From Chloroflexota bacterium (lineage in GTDB: Bacteria > Chloroflexota > Dehalococcoidia > JACPQK01): a stretch of DNA of 58,191 bases. The translations under genes and the position numbers were made by a program. This document shows positions 32,119 through 39,687 of this stretch, one piece after another. Positions within the stretch are counted from its first letter, which is position 1, and the number at the start of each line of letters is the position of its first letter. The notes beneath the pieces were generated by a model that was not told the origin of the DNA, did not search any database, and saw only the letters and a list, made by a program, of their open reading frames with translations. The DNA lies in assembly GCA_016190505.1 (NCBI GenBank), contig JACPQM010000004.1:1-58191 (forward strand), given 5' to 3'.

Positions 32119-32277
32119 CGAATAGGTCCGAAATCGCCTGTCCCGAGCAGAGCACAATCCCGACCAGTCGGGACTCCGGCTACATACCAAAAACAACTGG
32201 CTTGATTTTACCACATTCCTGGTATAGACGCTGTGCGGCTCTGGGCAAGGCTTATACCGCCTCGGGCTGAGCAACAG

Positions 32278-32300
32278 TATAGACCATTGCTCTAGAACTG
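32278..32300. promoter_or_regulatory. Shared 23-nt upstream motif, copy 2
   Basis: TATAGAcCATTg followed by CTCTAGAACTG; 21 of 23 positions match 4391-4413. It lies 170 bp upstream of the -35-like element of the exported-protein promoter. Confidence 0.5.
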
Positions 32301-32408
32301 TATCCCTAGCGCAACGCGTATTAAAAGAGTATAGGTTACGGTAGTCGCATGGACAACCTCCAAGGGCTGGTCAACGGTCTCTTGGGGACTGGGATTCGTT
32401 CAAGCACC

Positions 32409-32476
32409 CTGGAGCAAGCCTCTAGTGCAAGCTTACATGCGCCGACAACTTATAGGACGGGTAAGGAAGGTATAGA
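32409..32476 (+). promoter_or_regulatory. Promoter/operator of exported-protein gene, copy 2
   Basis: CTGGAG, 5 nt, CTCTAG, 22 nt, ACTTAT, 17 nt, TATAGA. All spacings equal those at 4621-4688. Between the elements the two regions are mostly unrelated, which favours selection over simple duplication. Confidence 0.65.
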
Positions 32477-32678
32477 AATGGTAGTGTCACGGTTACCACA
32501 CGAGATGAACACGCGAGACCGACAGGTCACCGAAAAGGAGGTGGGTGGAGGTCAAAAAGAATCAGGTCCACCCTTACACGGGCGCCAGGCCCACCATAGG
32601 TCACCAAATGAATAAGGAAGCCTCAAACTAACACCACAACAAGACTCACCACCAGCATCCTAGTTGCAGGAGTCCCCC

Positions 32679-33230
32679 ATGAAATACATGAAACGAAAAC
32701 GAACACCCGCACTGCTCCGCAAGGTCCACTTGGGAAAGGTGGCCCTTCCGGTATGGACCCTTGGTCTCGCCGTAATGCTGGTGGCGGCGGTCGCCGGGCA
32801 GGCCGTAGGGCCAGTCCTTTCCGGCTCTATCCAGGGCAGAGCCGGGGTGGTGGTCTCCCAGACAATCGTGCTTTCCGGCCCCCCGACCATCTCCGGCGCC
32901 AGCGATGCTGTAGGCACGATGAACGACGAAGGTACCGCCTTCACCGTGGCCATCGAGACCCACGTGGGCCAACAACAGGTGGTTACCCTGCCTCTGGCCA
33001 ACGCCAGCGGCAAGACCGCCAACGGTATCCTGGAGCTTAACGTGCCCGCCGCCATTGACGTGGAAGTGAACAGCGCTGGCGGCGTGGACGAGGCCCAGTT
33101 CAGCCGGAACACCTGGCTGTTCACGGTGACCACTTCCGGCGGCAATTTGCTGGTCACCATAGAGTCCAAGGACGACGCGGCGCCCGGCTTCTACAGCATC
33201 AGCGGCCGCATCGTCCAGGTATCTGGCTAG
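32679..33230 (+). CDS. Exported protein, surface family member 3
   Basis: A 183-residue paralog of the proteins at 4926 and 5534. The same signal and family block are seen (PVWTLGLAVMLVAAVAGQAV then GPVLSGSIQGRAGVVVSQTI), and the C terminus SKDDAAPGFYSISGRIVQV is nearly identical. The ATG at 32679 is preceded by GCAGGAG; a TTG 15 bases upstream is less likely. A promoter of the same design as at 4.6 kb precedes it. It is the first gene of a plus-strand unit with an exported coiled-coil protein and two low-complexity exported proteins. Confidence 0.75.
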   Translation: MKYMKRKRTPALLRKVHLGKVALPVWTLGLAVMLVAAVAGQAVGPVLSGSIQGRAGVVVSQTIVLSGPPTISGASDAVGTMNDEGTAFTVAIETHVGQQQVVTLPLANASGKTANGILELNVPAAIDVEVNSAGGVDEAQFSRNTWLFTVTTSGGNLLVTIESKDDAAPGFYSISGRIVQVSG

Positions 33231-33286
33231 CCCGTCCACCCGCCACAGGCGTGACGAGTAGTGGGACGGCAGAAGAGAGGTCAACC

Positions 33287-34180
33287 ATGAAAAAGAGCAG
33301 AAACCGCCGCAAGAGGTTGCTGAAGTGGGCCGCGCCCCTCATGGCGGCCCTGGTCCTATCGGGGGCCATGGTCCCCTTGCTGGCCGCCAGCGGCTCTACG
33401 GGATGGGGTGGTTACGAGCCGCCTGCCCCCACCTGGGGCCCGGCACCGGCGCCCGCCCAGAGCACCAGCGTGGGTGTGAACGTGGACGTAAACAACGTGG
33501 TCCAGGTAATAGTCCAGAGGATATGCCCCGACGACTGCCCGCAGATCAAGGCCCTCCTGATGCAACTGTTCGCGCTCCAAAACCGCGTGGATCAGCTGGA
33601 GCGAGAGCAGAACAGGCTGGAGGCAACGATCGCCGGAGTAGCCCGTATGGCCGAAGCCCGGATCGCCCAGTTGCAGGCGCAGCTTAACGAGCTCAGACAG
33701 CTCACCGGACAGGCCCTGGACAACCTGAGGAACCGCATTGAGGAGATCCGGGCCAAAGCGGAGAGCGAGATTGCCACACTACGCGCCCGCCAGAAGTGGT
33801 TCGAGTCAGCCACCGACGCCCGCTTCAAGGCACTCGAAGACCAGATAAACCAGGTTCGCCGCGAGGCCAATGACCGCATCGCCGGCCTCGAACGGGCCAT
33901 CATGGAGGTCCAGAAGGACCAGGCCCGGCGCGAAGCCGCGTTACGGCGCGACATGGAGCAGGCCCAGCGCAACACGGACATGAAGATCCAGGCGCTGTAC
34001 TCCTCCATCCTGACCATCAAGATGGAGATGAACAACCTCAACACCCGCGTGGCCACCCTCGAGCGGCAGATCCCCTTCATCCTGGACAAGATTGACGAGC
34101 TACAGAAGCGGGTGCTTTCCCTGGAGGCCAGGGTCCAGGACATGGAGCGGGCGCTGGGCTATCTACTGGCGCACCATTAG
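33287..34180 (+). CDS. Exported long coiled-coil protein
   Basis: A 297-residue exported protein. The signal (KWAAPLMAALVLSGAMVPLL) is followed by a Pro/Gly/Trp-rich stretch, the strand-like segment SVGVNVDVNNVVQVIVQ, a Cys pair (RICPDDCPQ) and then about 220 residues of continuous heptad coiled coil (NRVDQLEREQNRLEATIAGV...). The ATG at 33287 has an AGAGAGG ribosome site. It could form a rod projecting from the surface or bridge surface layers. I do not recognise a named family. It lies between an exported-family gene and a Gly/Trp-rich exported protein, within one likely operon. Confidence 0.75.
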   Translation: MKKSRNRRKRLLKWAAPLMAALVLSGAMVPLLAASGSTGWGGYEPPAPTWGPAPAPAQSTSVGVNVDVNNVVQVIVQRICPDDCPQIKALLMQLFALQNRVDQLEREQNRLEATIAGVARMAEARIAQLQAQLNELRQLTGQALDNLRNRIEEIRAKAESEIATLRARQKWFESATDARFKALEDQINQVRREANDRIAGLERAIMEVQKDQARREAALRRDMEQAQRNTDMKIQALYSSILTIKMEMNNLNTRVATLERQIPFILDKIDELQKRVLSLEARVQDMERALGYLLAHH

Positions 34181-34279
34181 CCTCAGCCACCCTGCGCCCG
34201 GAGGGCGGCGGGCGCAGGCGCGCCGGGGCTGTGCGAGATTTCGGGACAGGATGTACACCCAAGGAACAGGAGGCAGAGC

Positions 34280-34669
34280 ATGAAGAGTCTTTTCGGCAGG
34301 CGCCGCCATAATCCCAGGGTGCTGGTGGCCTTGCTGCTGGTGGTGGTGAGCATGGTGGCCGTGGCCGCCGCCGCTGGCTCAGGGGGCCCCGGACACGGGT
34401 GGGGATGGGGGCACGGCAACTGGGGCCATGGCAATTGGGGCTGGTGGGGTCCATCGTGGCCAACCACCGAGTGGAGCTGGGACAACGACACCTCCAACGT
34501 TAACATTAACGTTGAGGCAGGCAACTTCCTGGACATAGACGTGCCCAGCTACTACCCGACCGGCTCCCCCTGCGGGGGCTGCGGAGGCGGCTCATGGGCA
34601 TGGCCAGGGCTGCTCATCAACTCCAACCAGTTGCTCAACGTTGACATAGACGTTGACGTCTCCCAATAG
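34280..34669 (+). CDS. Small exported Gly/Trp/His-rich protein
   Basis: A 129-residue exported protein. After the hydrophobic segment (VLVALLLVVVSMVAVAAAAG) comes a Gly-Trp-His-Asn repeat (GHGWGWGHGNWGHGNWGWWG), then SNVNINVEAGNFLDIDVP, a CGGCGGG turn and the closing strand LLNVDIDVDVSQ. The alternating N-V-D-I-D-V pattern is like the strand in the coiled-coil protein upstream. Such low-complexity exported proteins can assemble by themselves and bind metals through His. A good AGGAGG site precedes the ATG. No family is recognised. Confidence 0.7.
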   Translation: MKSLFGRRRHNPRVLVALLLVVVSMVAVAAAAGSGGPGHGWGWGHGNWGHGNWGWWGPSWPTTEWSWDNDTSNVNINVEAGNFLDIDVPSYYPTGSPCGGCGGGSWAWPGLLINSNQLLNVDIDVDVSQ

Positions 34670-34672
34670 CCA

Positions 34673-34701
34673 GTAGGGGCGACCCGGCGGGTCGCCCCCA
34701 C
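34673..34701. repeat. GTAGGGGCGACCCG palindrome, copy 2
   Basis: The same palindrome as at 6085-6115 with one changed base in the right arm. It follows the stop of the Gly/Trp-rich gene by 3 bases. Confidence 0.8.
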
Positions 34702-34766
34702 GCCAGCCGGGCCCCGGGCGGACCGCCCTCGGAACGACCCCGGGGCCCGGCCAGGCAAAGGAAGCC

Positions 34767-34855
34767 CTCACCTCAATCCTCTCCCAGAGGGAGAGGACGG
34801 CTCCCAGCGTCGGTCCCATAGGCCTCTCCCAGAGGGAGAGGCCGCTGCCCGGAGA
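34767..34855. repeat. CCTCTCCC/GGGAGAGG double hairpin
   Basis: Two copies of CCTCTCCCAGAGGGAGAGG separated by about 30 bases, upstream of the His-rich exported protein gene. Confidence 0.7.
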
Positions 34856-34899
34856 TCCACATACAGAGCCCACACGCGACTGGATAGGGGGTGAACACC

Positions 34900-35457
34900 A
34901 TGGTCCGTCACACTAGGACCAATCTTGAAACAGGGGGCTTTCGCCCGGGTCAAGTATCCGGGACAGGCAAGGCGTTCAGGCCCACGCGACGGGCCCGCTG
35001 GGCGCCCCTGGTCCTGGTGGCCATAGGGCTGCTGGTTGCTGGCGCAGCCTCCGGGCATGGCATAAAGCCCCGCTTTGACCAGGTCTGGCAACGCATCCGC
35101 TACCACGACACCTTCCACGATGGCCACGGGCACGATGGCTACGGGCACGGCTTCCACATGAGCAACAGCGGCCACATCCACGACGACAACGGTATGGCCA
35201 CCCGGCCGCCGTGGCCGCCTGAGATCATCCGCTACGGGCCAGGGCCAGCGGACCCGCCTCCTGCGCGCACCGTGCCCCAACAGGCCCCCCCAATGCCTGG
35301 CCCCAGGCCAGTGACGCCTCCCCCCAGCCCGGCCAACGCGCTGGACCTGGATATCCTGGTGGTGAACGACCTGGATCTGGGCATCCTGCCCATTGCGGTG
35401 GAAATGATGGACTTACCCGCGGACCTCTCGGGACCGCCCGACGTTATGTTCCGATAA
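34900..35457 (+). CDS. Exported histidine-rich protein
   Basis: A 185-residue protein. A long polar start (about 28 residues) precedes a hydrophobic segment (APLVLVAIGLLVAGAASG). After it comes a His/Asp/Gly-rich stretch (RYHDTFHDGHGHDGYGHGFH and SNSGHIHDD) with about a dozen His, a Pro-rich linker and a C-terminal LDLDILVVNDLDLGILPI strand region. His clusters of this type bind copper, nickel or zinc. With cupredoxins nearby, copper is a fair guess but not shown. ATG 34900 is used (GGGGG upstream); GTG 34891 is possible. It ends 5 bases before the convergent gene. Confidence 0.7.
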   Translation: MVRHTRTNLETGGFRPGQVSGTGKAFRPTRRARWAPLVLVAIGLLVAGAASGHGIKPRFDQVWQRIRYHDTFHDGHGHDGYGHGFHMSNSGHIHDDNGMATRPPWPPEIIRYGPGPADPPPARTVPQQAPPMPGPRPVTPPPSPANALDLDILVVNDLDLGILPIAVEMMDLPADLSGPPDVMFR

Positions 35458-35462
35458 TGCCC

Positions 35463-36890
35463 CTACTGGAGCTGCACTGTCTGGCCAACCTCCATCCCGT
35501 ACCTTTCGGCCAGGCCAGCGTTGATCTCCATCGCATAGGTCGCAGGCGCCGCAGGCTCGTAGACGCGGAGTTGGGAGTCGGGGACACCCGGCTGAGTGGG
35601 CATGGTGATTATGTCTACAATCCTGCCGCTCCGGTCCAGGAACACCGCGTCCAGGGGCACCATCACGTCCTTCATCCAGAACCGATAGATGTCCTCCTGG
35701 GGGAAGACGAAGAGCATCGCACTGTTTTCCGGGACGATGGCCCGCTTGGAAAGGCCAGTCATGCGCTTGGCATCGTCATCGGCCATCTCCAGGTTGAACC
35801 GCTGGCCGTTGATCAGGGCGTAGCGAAGCGAGACCTGCGGTTGGACGGTCTGGCTCCCGCCCTGCTTCGCCTCCTCGTCGGACGGCGCGCCCACGGTAGG
35901 CACGGCGCCAAAGTCGGAGTAGACATAGTCCACCGTCTCGGTCCTGGGCCCCAGCGAGCCCGGAGCGGTCTTGGTCATGGCAAAACGCCCAATGTAGCCG
36001 TCCGTCTCGCGCACCCAGATGCTAATGTCCACTACTGCTTCTCTCAAGAACCGCTCACGGGCAGCCTGTGACTTGTCGCTCAGCTTGGCCTCCCCCGGCC
36101 TGGTTGCCCAGACGGTGGCGGCCTCCTGTTCGTTGCGCACGCGGCAGGTGAAGACCTGGTTGGGCACTCCCATGATCTCTTCAGACAGGTCCTGCTCGCC
36201 TACTTTGATGCACCACAGGAACCGGATCCAGGGCTGGAACAGCTCCGTACGAAGGATCGCTGGGTTGAAGGAGTCCGTCCGCCAGCTCTGTTGAGAGCTT
36301 TCGGCATCATTGCACCTCTGGTACCGCGTCGAGCCAATCACCACGATCTCTTTGTCCGCGCACTCCACGGCCGCCGTGCCCATACCCGGCCGGGACTCGG
36401 TAGTCAGGTAGCGTGTCCGCACGCTGTCTGGAGCGTTGTAGACGAACTGCTCCCGGACATCTCTTACGCCGCCCGCATCGCTCTCGGTATCCCGGCCCAC
36501 AGCCCGGTAGCTCGGAGCGCTGGCCATCCGACTCACCGTCTTCTTGGCGAAGGTCTGGTTACGGTAGTCGCTGTTCAGGTAGTAGGCAATGCCGAAACCA
36601 CCCAGCAGCACGAAGGCCGCCGCCACCAACAGCAGCGCCCGCAGGCGCCGGCGCGAGAAAATCGCCTCGCGCAGCGTGGCCCTGGACTTCTCCGGAATGG
36701 GCAGCATAGCGGTTGTGGTGGGCCTCTTCCGGTCAATGACCTCCCTCAGGGGCGGTGGCCCCTGGCCGGGGACAAAGGCGGCTGCCCTCCGGCGGCGCCT
36801 GGCCCGTATCCAGTAGAAAACGGCAAAGCCAGTACCAAAGCCCGCCAGGACTGTCAGCTCTATTATCAGATAGGGCGTTATCTGGAACAT
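35463..36890 (-). CDS. Membrane protein with lipoprotein-carrier-like middle and C-terminal DUF192 domain
   Basis: A 475-residue protein. An N-terminal membrane helix (LIIELTVLAGFGTGFAVFYW), an Arg-rich cytoplasmic loop and a second helix (LLLVAAAFVLLGGFGIAYYL) come first. They place a region of about 200 residues outside the membrane, where repeated SYRAVGRDTESD...VREQFVYNAPD sequence resembles LolA/LppX-like beta proteins. The end (about 360-475) is a DUF192 domain (SAMLFVFPQEDIYRFWMKDV, MVPLDAVFLDRSGRIVDI). DUF192 alone is common; this three-part layout is unusual. It is in the same direction as the membrane protein and hybrid kinase upstream. Confidence 0.75.
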   Translation of the reverse strand: MFQITPYLIIELTVLAGFGTGFAVFYWIRARRRRRAAAFVPGQGPPPLREVIDRKRPTTTAMLPIPEKSRATLREAIFSRRRLRALLLVAAAFVLLGGFGIAYYLNSDYRNQTFAKKTVSRMASAPSYRAVGRDTESDAGGVRDVREQFVYNAPDSVRTRYLTTESRPGMGTAAVECADKEIVVIGSTRYQRCNDAESSQQSWRTDSFNPAILRTELFQPWIRFLWCIKVGEQDLSEEIMGVPNQVFTCRVRNEQEAATVWATRPGEAKLSDKSQAARERFLREAVVDISIWVRETDGYIGRFAMTKTAPGSLGPRTETVDYVYSDFGAVPTVGAPSDEEAKQGGSQTVQPQVSLRYALINGQRFNLEMADDDAKRMTGLSKRAIVPENSAMLFVFPQEDIYRFWMKDVMVPLDAVFLDRSGRIVDIITMPTQPGVPDSQLRVYEPAAPATYAMEINAGLAERYGMEVGQTVQLQ

Positions 36891-36980
36891 GCCTGGATCT
36901 TACAAAACTAGGTCTAACTCCCCAGCCCTGCCCATGTCGGGCAGGCGTCTGAGGTCAGGTCGGGCATCCGCAGCGCCGGT

Positions 36981-37403
36981 TCACAGGCCGAAATAGTGGC
37001 TCAGGTTGCTGACGGTAAGGTAGACCCCTGCCACCAACATGATAAGCGGAATCATCCATTGGTGCACGCCTTCCCAGAAGTGGGCAATACTGTACAGTAG
37101 GGAAAGCGCCAGGGTCTTGACCAGCACGAAGGCTAGCAGCCCGCCCGGCAGAGACAGTGACCAGCGCATGACCGGGTTCAGCTCTATGCCGCCCTTGCTG
37201 AAAACCAGAAACGAGCTAACGGTGTCACCCAGGCCGAAGAACAGCAGCGCCAGTATCCAGAACAGCAGGGCGACGTCGCCCGAAGTTTCCTCTATCTCGT
37301 CCAGGGTCTCCTTTAGCCGGACGTAGGCCACCGTCTGCGGCACCGGCAACAAGACCACGTAGCCGTTGTCCGGCCGCTCACGCTGGCTGCTCAGCTCGCT
37401 CAA
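36981..37403 (-). CDS. Small multi-pass membrane protein (DUF5658-like)
   Basis: A 140-residue membrane protein with three hydrophobic segments: ALLFWILALLFFGLGDTVSS, LLAFVLVKTLALSLLYSIAH and MIPLIMLVAGVYLTVSNL. It is homologous to the C-terminal domain of the MshEN fusion at 27211 (shared FFG-x-GDT-x2-S-x2-VFS-x2-G-x-E-x-N). Its start overlaps the end of the hybrid kinase gene by 26 bases, so the two are coupled and may work together. The polar first 45 residues are cytoplasmic. No function is known; a signalling or gating role beside the kinase is inference. Confidence 0.7.
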   Translation of the reverse strand: MSELSSQRERPDNGYVVLLPVPQTVAYVRLKETLDEIEETSGDVALLFWILALLFFGLGDTVSSFLVFSKGGIELNPVMRWSLSLPGGLLAFVLVKTLALSLLYSIAHFWEGVHQWMIPLIMLVAGVYLTVSNLSHYFGL

Positions 37404-39564
37404 CGGCGACCTCCTGCTTGGGTAGGCTGAAGCTGAAAACGCTGCCCTGGCCTAGCTCGCTCTCCACACCGATCTTGCCGCCATGGGCCTCGACAATGGC
37501 GCGGCTCAGCGCCAGGCCCAGGCCCAGCCCCTCGATGTGTCGCGTCTCGGGCTGTTGCACTCGATAGAATGGCTGGAACAGCCGGTCTGCCTGCTCCTTG
37601 GGAATGCCCACGCCCTGGTCGCTTACGCGGATGGACACCTCCTTGGAGGTCTCCTCCAGAGTGACCACGATCTCGCCGCCGGCGGGCGAGTACTTGACGG
37701 CGTTGGACAGCAGGTTGCCCACCGCCTGGGCGATGCGTGTGCTGTCCATGCGTACCCGCACCGGGTACGGCGGCATCACCGCCCGGAAGGTATGGCGAGG
37801 GCTGATGGACTTGACTCTGGTGACCTGTTCGCCTATGAGTGCCTTCAGGTCTGCCCACTGCCACGTCAGGGAAACGCGCCCCGACTGCAGCCGGGAGAGC
37901 TCGAGCAAGCGCTCGGTGAGGACCACCATCTGCTCCGTCTGTTTGTGTAGCTCGCCGGCCATCTCCTTGGCCTGGTTGGGCAGGTCCTGCCTGGCGGCCA
38001 GCAGTTCGCTGAAGCCGACCAGGAAGGTCAGCGGCGTCCGTAGCTCGTGGGCGATGAGGGACAGGGTCTCCTGCTCCGGGCTGAGCCCCTGGGCGCGGAT
38101 GACCTTCACGAAGGTGTCCGCCATCCTGGGATCGTACAGGGTGCCTGAGCCCCGGGAAATATTGGCCAGGGCCACCGGGCTGGGCACCGGATGCTCCCCG
38201 TTGCCCCAGGACGTCATGTTCACGTAGTCTTCCACCACGTGCACCACTCTGGCCAAGGCAGGGATCTCTTCTCCCCTCAAGCCGTCCGGCTTCCCTGTGC
38301 CGTCGTAGTTCTCATGATGGTGACGGGCTACCTCCAGACAGGTGGAGGGCAGCCGGACGCGGCTCAACACCTCGAACCCGGTCTTGGAATGCTCTTCGCC
38401 CGCTGGCTCGGGCCCCGCCAGCGCCGTAGGCGTACCGTTCACCATGACGTCGGGCACGGCCAGTTGTCCGATGTCTCGCAGGTAGACTGCCTCCGCGAGC
38501 TGCGGGAAGCTAAGGCCCACTTGCTCCGCCAGCACGCCCGCCAGCTTGGCAATGGTCTCGCTGCGGCCCGGACGCTGGCCCTTGCGCATCTCGATAATGG
38601 CGGCAATCTCCCGGGCCAGGCGACGCGGGACCTCCCGCTCCTCGTTTACGGTGTTCTCCAGGGACTGGCGCGCCTCCCGCTCCTGCTCCAGCATCTGCTG
38701 GAGGTCCATGGCCGATATGCTCAGGTCCGTCTCCAGTCTCAGGGAAAGCGCCCGGGCGGCGATGCTCATCACGGCCACGGTGGACTCACGGAAGGCCTCA
38801 GCCGTAGGCTCGCGGGTCCCAGCCAGGGCGCCCACCATGCGCTGCGTGGTGGCGATGGGGACGAAAACGCAGTGGGCCAGGCCAAAACTGACTACCTCGC
38901 GCTGGATGCCTCCCAGTGTGGCTCGCCCGCGGCGGACCACCAGGGGTGCGTGGTTCTCGACTAGCCACTGGCGAATAGCCTTGCCCTCTTTCCACGCCCT
39001 CTCCATGCTATCGGTATCGCCAGATGAGGCTACGGCCTCGCCGGGCTTCCCGGCCTCCAGGTCCATGAGCACCGTGCAGCCGTTAAGCTCGAACAGGTTC
39101 TGGAGCTGCTCGGTCAGCTTGTTGCTCGCCTCCCGTATGCTAGTGGAGTTGCCCACGGTGGCAACTAAGTCGTCTGTGTATTTGAGCCACTCGAGGCGCA
39201 GGTGCTCCCGCTGCACGTCAGCCCGGGCCACGTCCTCCATCAGCGCGCTGGGCAGGTCGTTGACGGAAACCCTCCTGCCCAGCAGTGGCTGGATCTGGGA
39301 AACTACTTCGGAGAGCTCGCCGTCCTTGGCCAGCACATAGATGTGCATGGCGGGGCGGACTTCCCGGCACTGGGCGACCAGGTCCAGAGCGGCTGACTCC
39401 TCGTCGGGGGCCACCAGGATCATGACGTCCACCGGCTCTTGGGCCACGAACCCCAGGACGTCGTCTTCGAACGTTGCGTCCTTGATGAGGAAGCCGTGAC
39501 GCTCGAACAGCCCGACCAGGCGCTGGTTGACCGCGGGCCTATTGCCTACCAGGACGGCCTTCAC
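37378..39564 (-). CDS. Hybrid sensor kinase: pseudo-receiver, GAF, degenerate HD-GYP, HisKA, HATPase
   Basis: A 728-residue soluble kinase (GTG start with GGAGG). Residues 1-110 look like a receiver fold but lack the phospho-acceptor Asp (VDVMILVAPDEE). Residues 120-285 are GAF-like. Residues 310-480 match HD-GYP, but the HD pair reads LRDIGQLAVPD (His replaced by Arg) and GYP reads HHHENYDGTGKPDGL, so cyclic di-GMP hydrolysis is unlikely. HisKA has H506 in LSLIAHELRTPL, and HATPase has NAVKYSPAGG and GLGLGLALSR. It may bind cyclic di-GMP and control kinase output. It overlaps the small membrane protein gene. Confidence 0.85.
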   Translation of the reverse strand: MKAVLVGNRPAVNQRLVGLFERHGFLIKDATFEDDVLGFVAQEPVDVMILVAPDEESAALDLVAQCREVRPAMHIYVLAKDGELSEVVSQIQPLLGRRVSVNDLPSALMEDVARADVQREHLRLEWLKYTDDLVATVGNSTSIREASNKLTEQLQNLFELNGCTVLMDLEAGKPGEAVASSGDTDSMERAWKEGKAIRQWLVENHAPLVVRRGRATLGGIQREVVSFGLAHCVFVPIATTQRMVGALAGTREPTAEAFRESTVAVMSIAARALSLRLETDLSISAMDLQQMLEQEREARQSLENTVNEEREVPRRLAREIAAIIEMRKGQRPGRSETIAKLAGVLAEQVGLSFPQLAEAVYLRDIGQLAVPDVMVNGTPTALAGPEPAGEEHSKTGFEVLSRVRLPSTCLEVARHHHENYDGTGKPDGLRGEEIPALARVVHVVEDYVNMTSWGNGEHPVPSPVALANISRGSGTLYDPRMADTFVKVIRAQGLSPEQETLSLIAHELRTPLTFLVGFSELLAARQDLPNQAKEMAGELHKQTEQMVVLTERLLELSRLQSGRVSLTWQWADLKALIGEQVTRVKSISPRHTFRAVMPPYPVRVRMDSTRIAQAVGNLLSNAVKYSPAGGEIVVTLEETSKEVSIRVSDQGVGIPKEQADRLFQPFYRVQQPETRHIEGLGLGLALSRAIVEAHGGKIGVESELGQGSVFSFSLPKQEVAVERAEQPA

Positions 39565-39687
39565 AGCTCAACCTCCATCTCCCGGCGTATGGCGCACCAC
39601 CACGGTAATGCAGCGCCATTATGCCACACCAGCCTCGCTAAGGCCAGCCGGTGGGTTGTTGCCAGTGGTCCCAGCCACATCCCGATG

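Larger units (their letters stand above)
32119..32678. other. Divergent control region of the kinase and exported-protein genes
   Basis: No gene is supported. It holds the palindrome at about 32157-32172, a GAGCAA-N12-TTGCTC inverted repeat near 32269-32292, the shared 23-nt motif at 32278-32300, the promoter at 32409-32476 and a leader of about 200 nt before the ATG at 32679. Short frames in the leader are not convincing. Confidence 0.6.

Noticed and set aside
30916-32205. 429-codon open frame on the plus strand
   Set aside because: It is the antisense shadow of the histidine kinase; the kinase frame carries clear HisKA and HATPase motifs.
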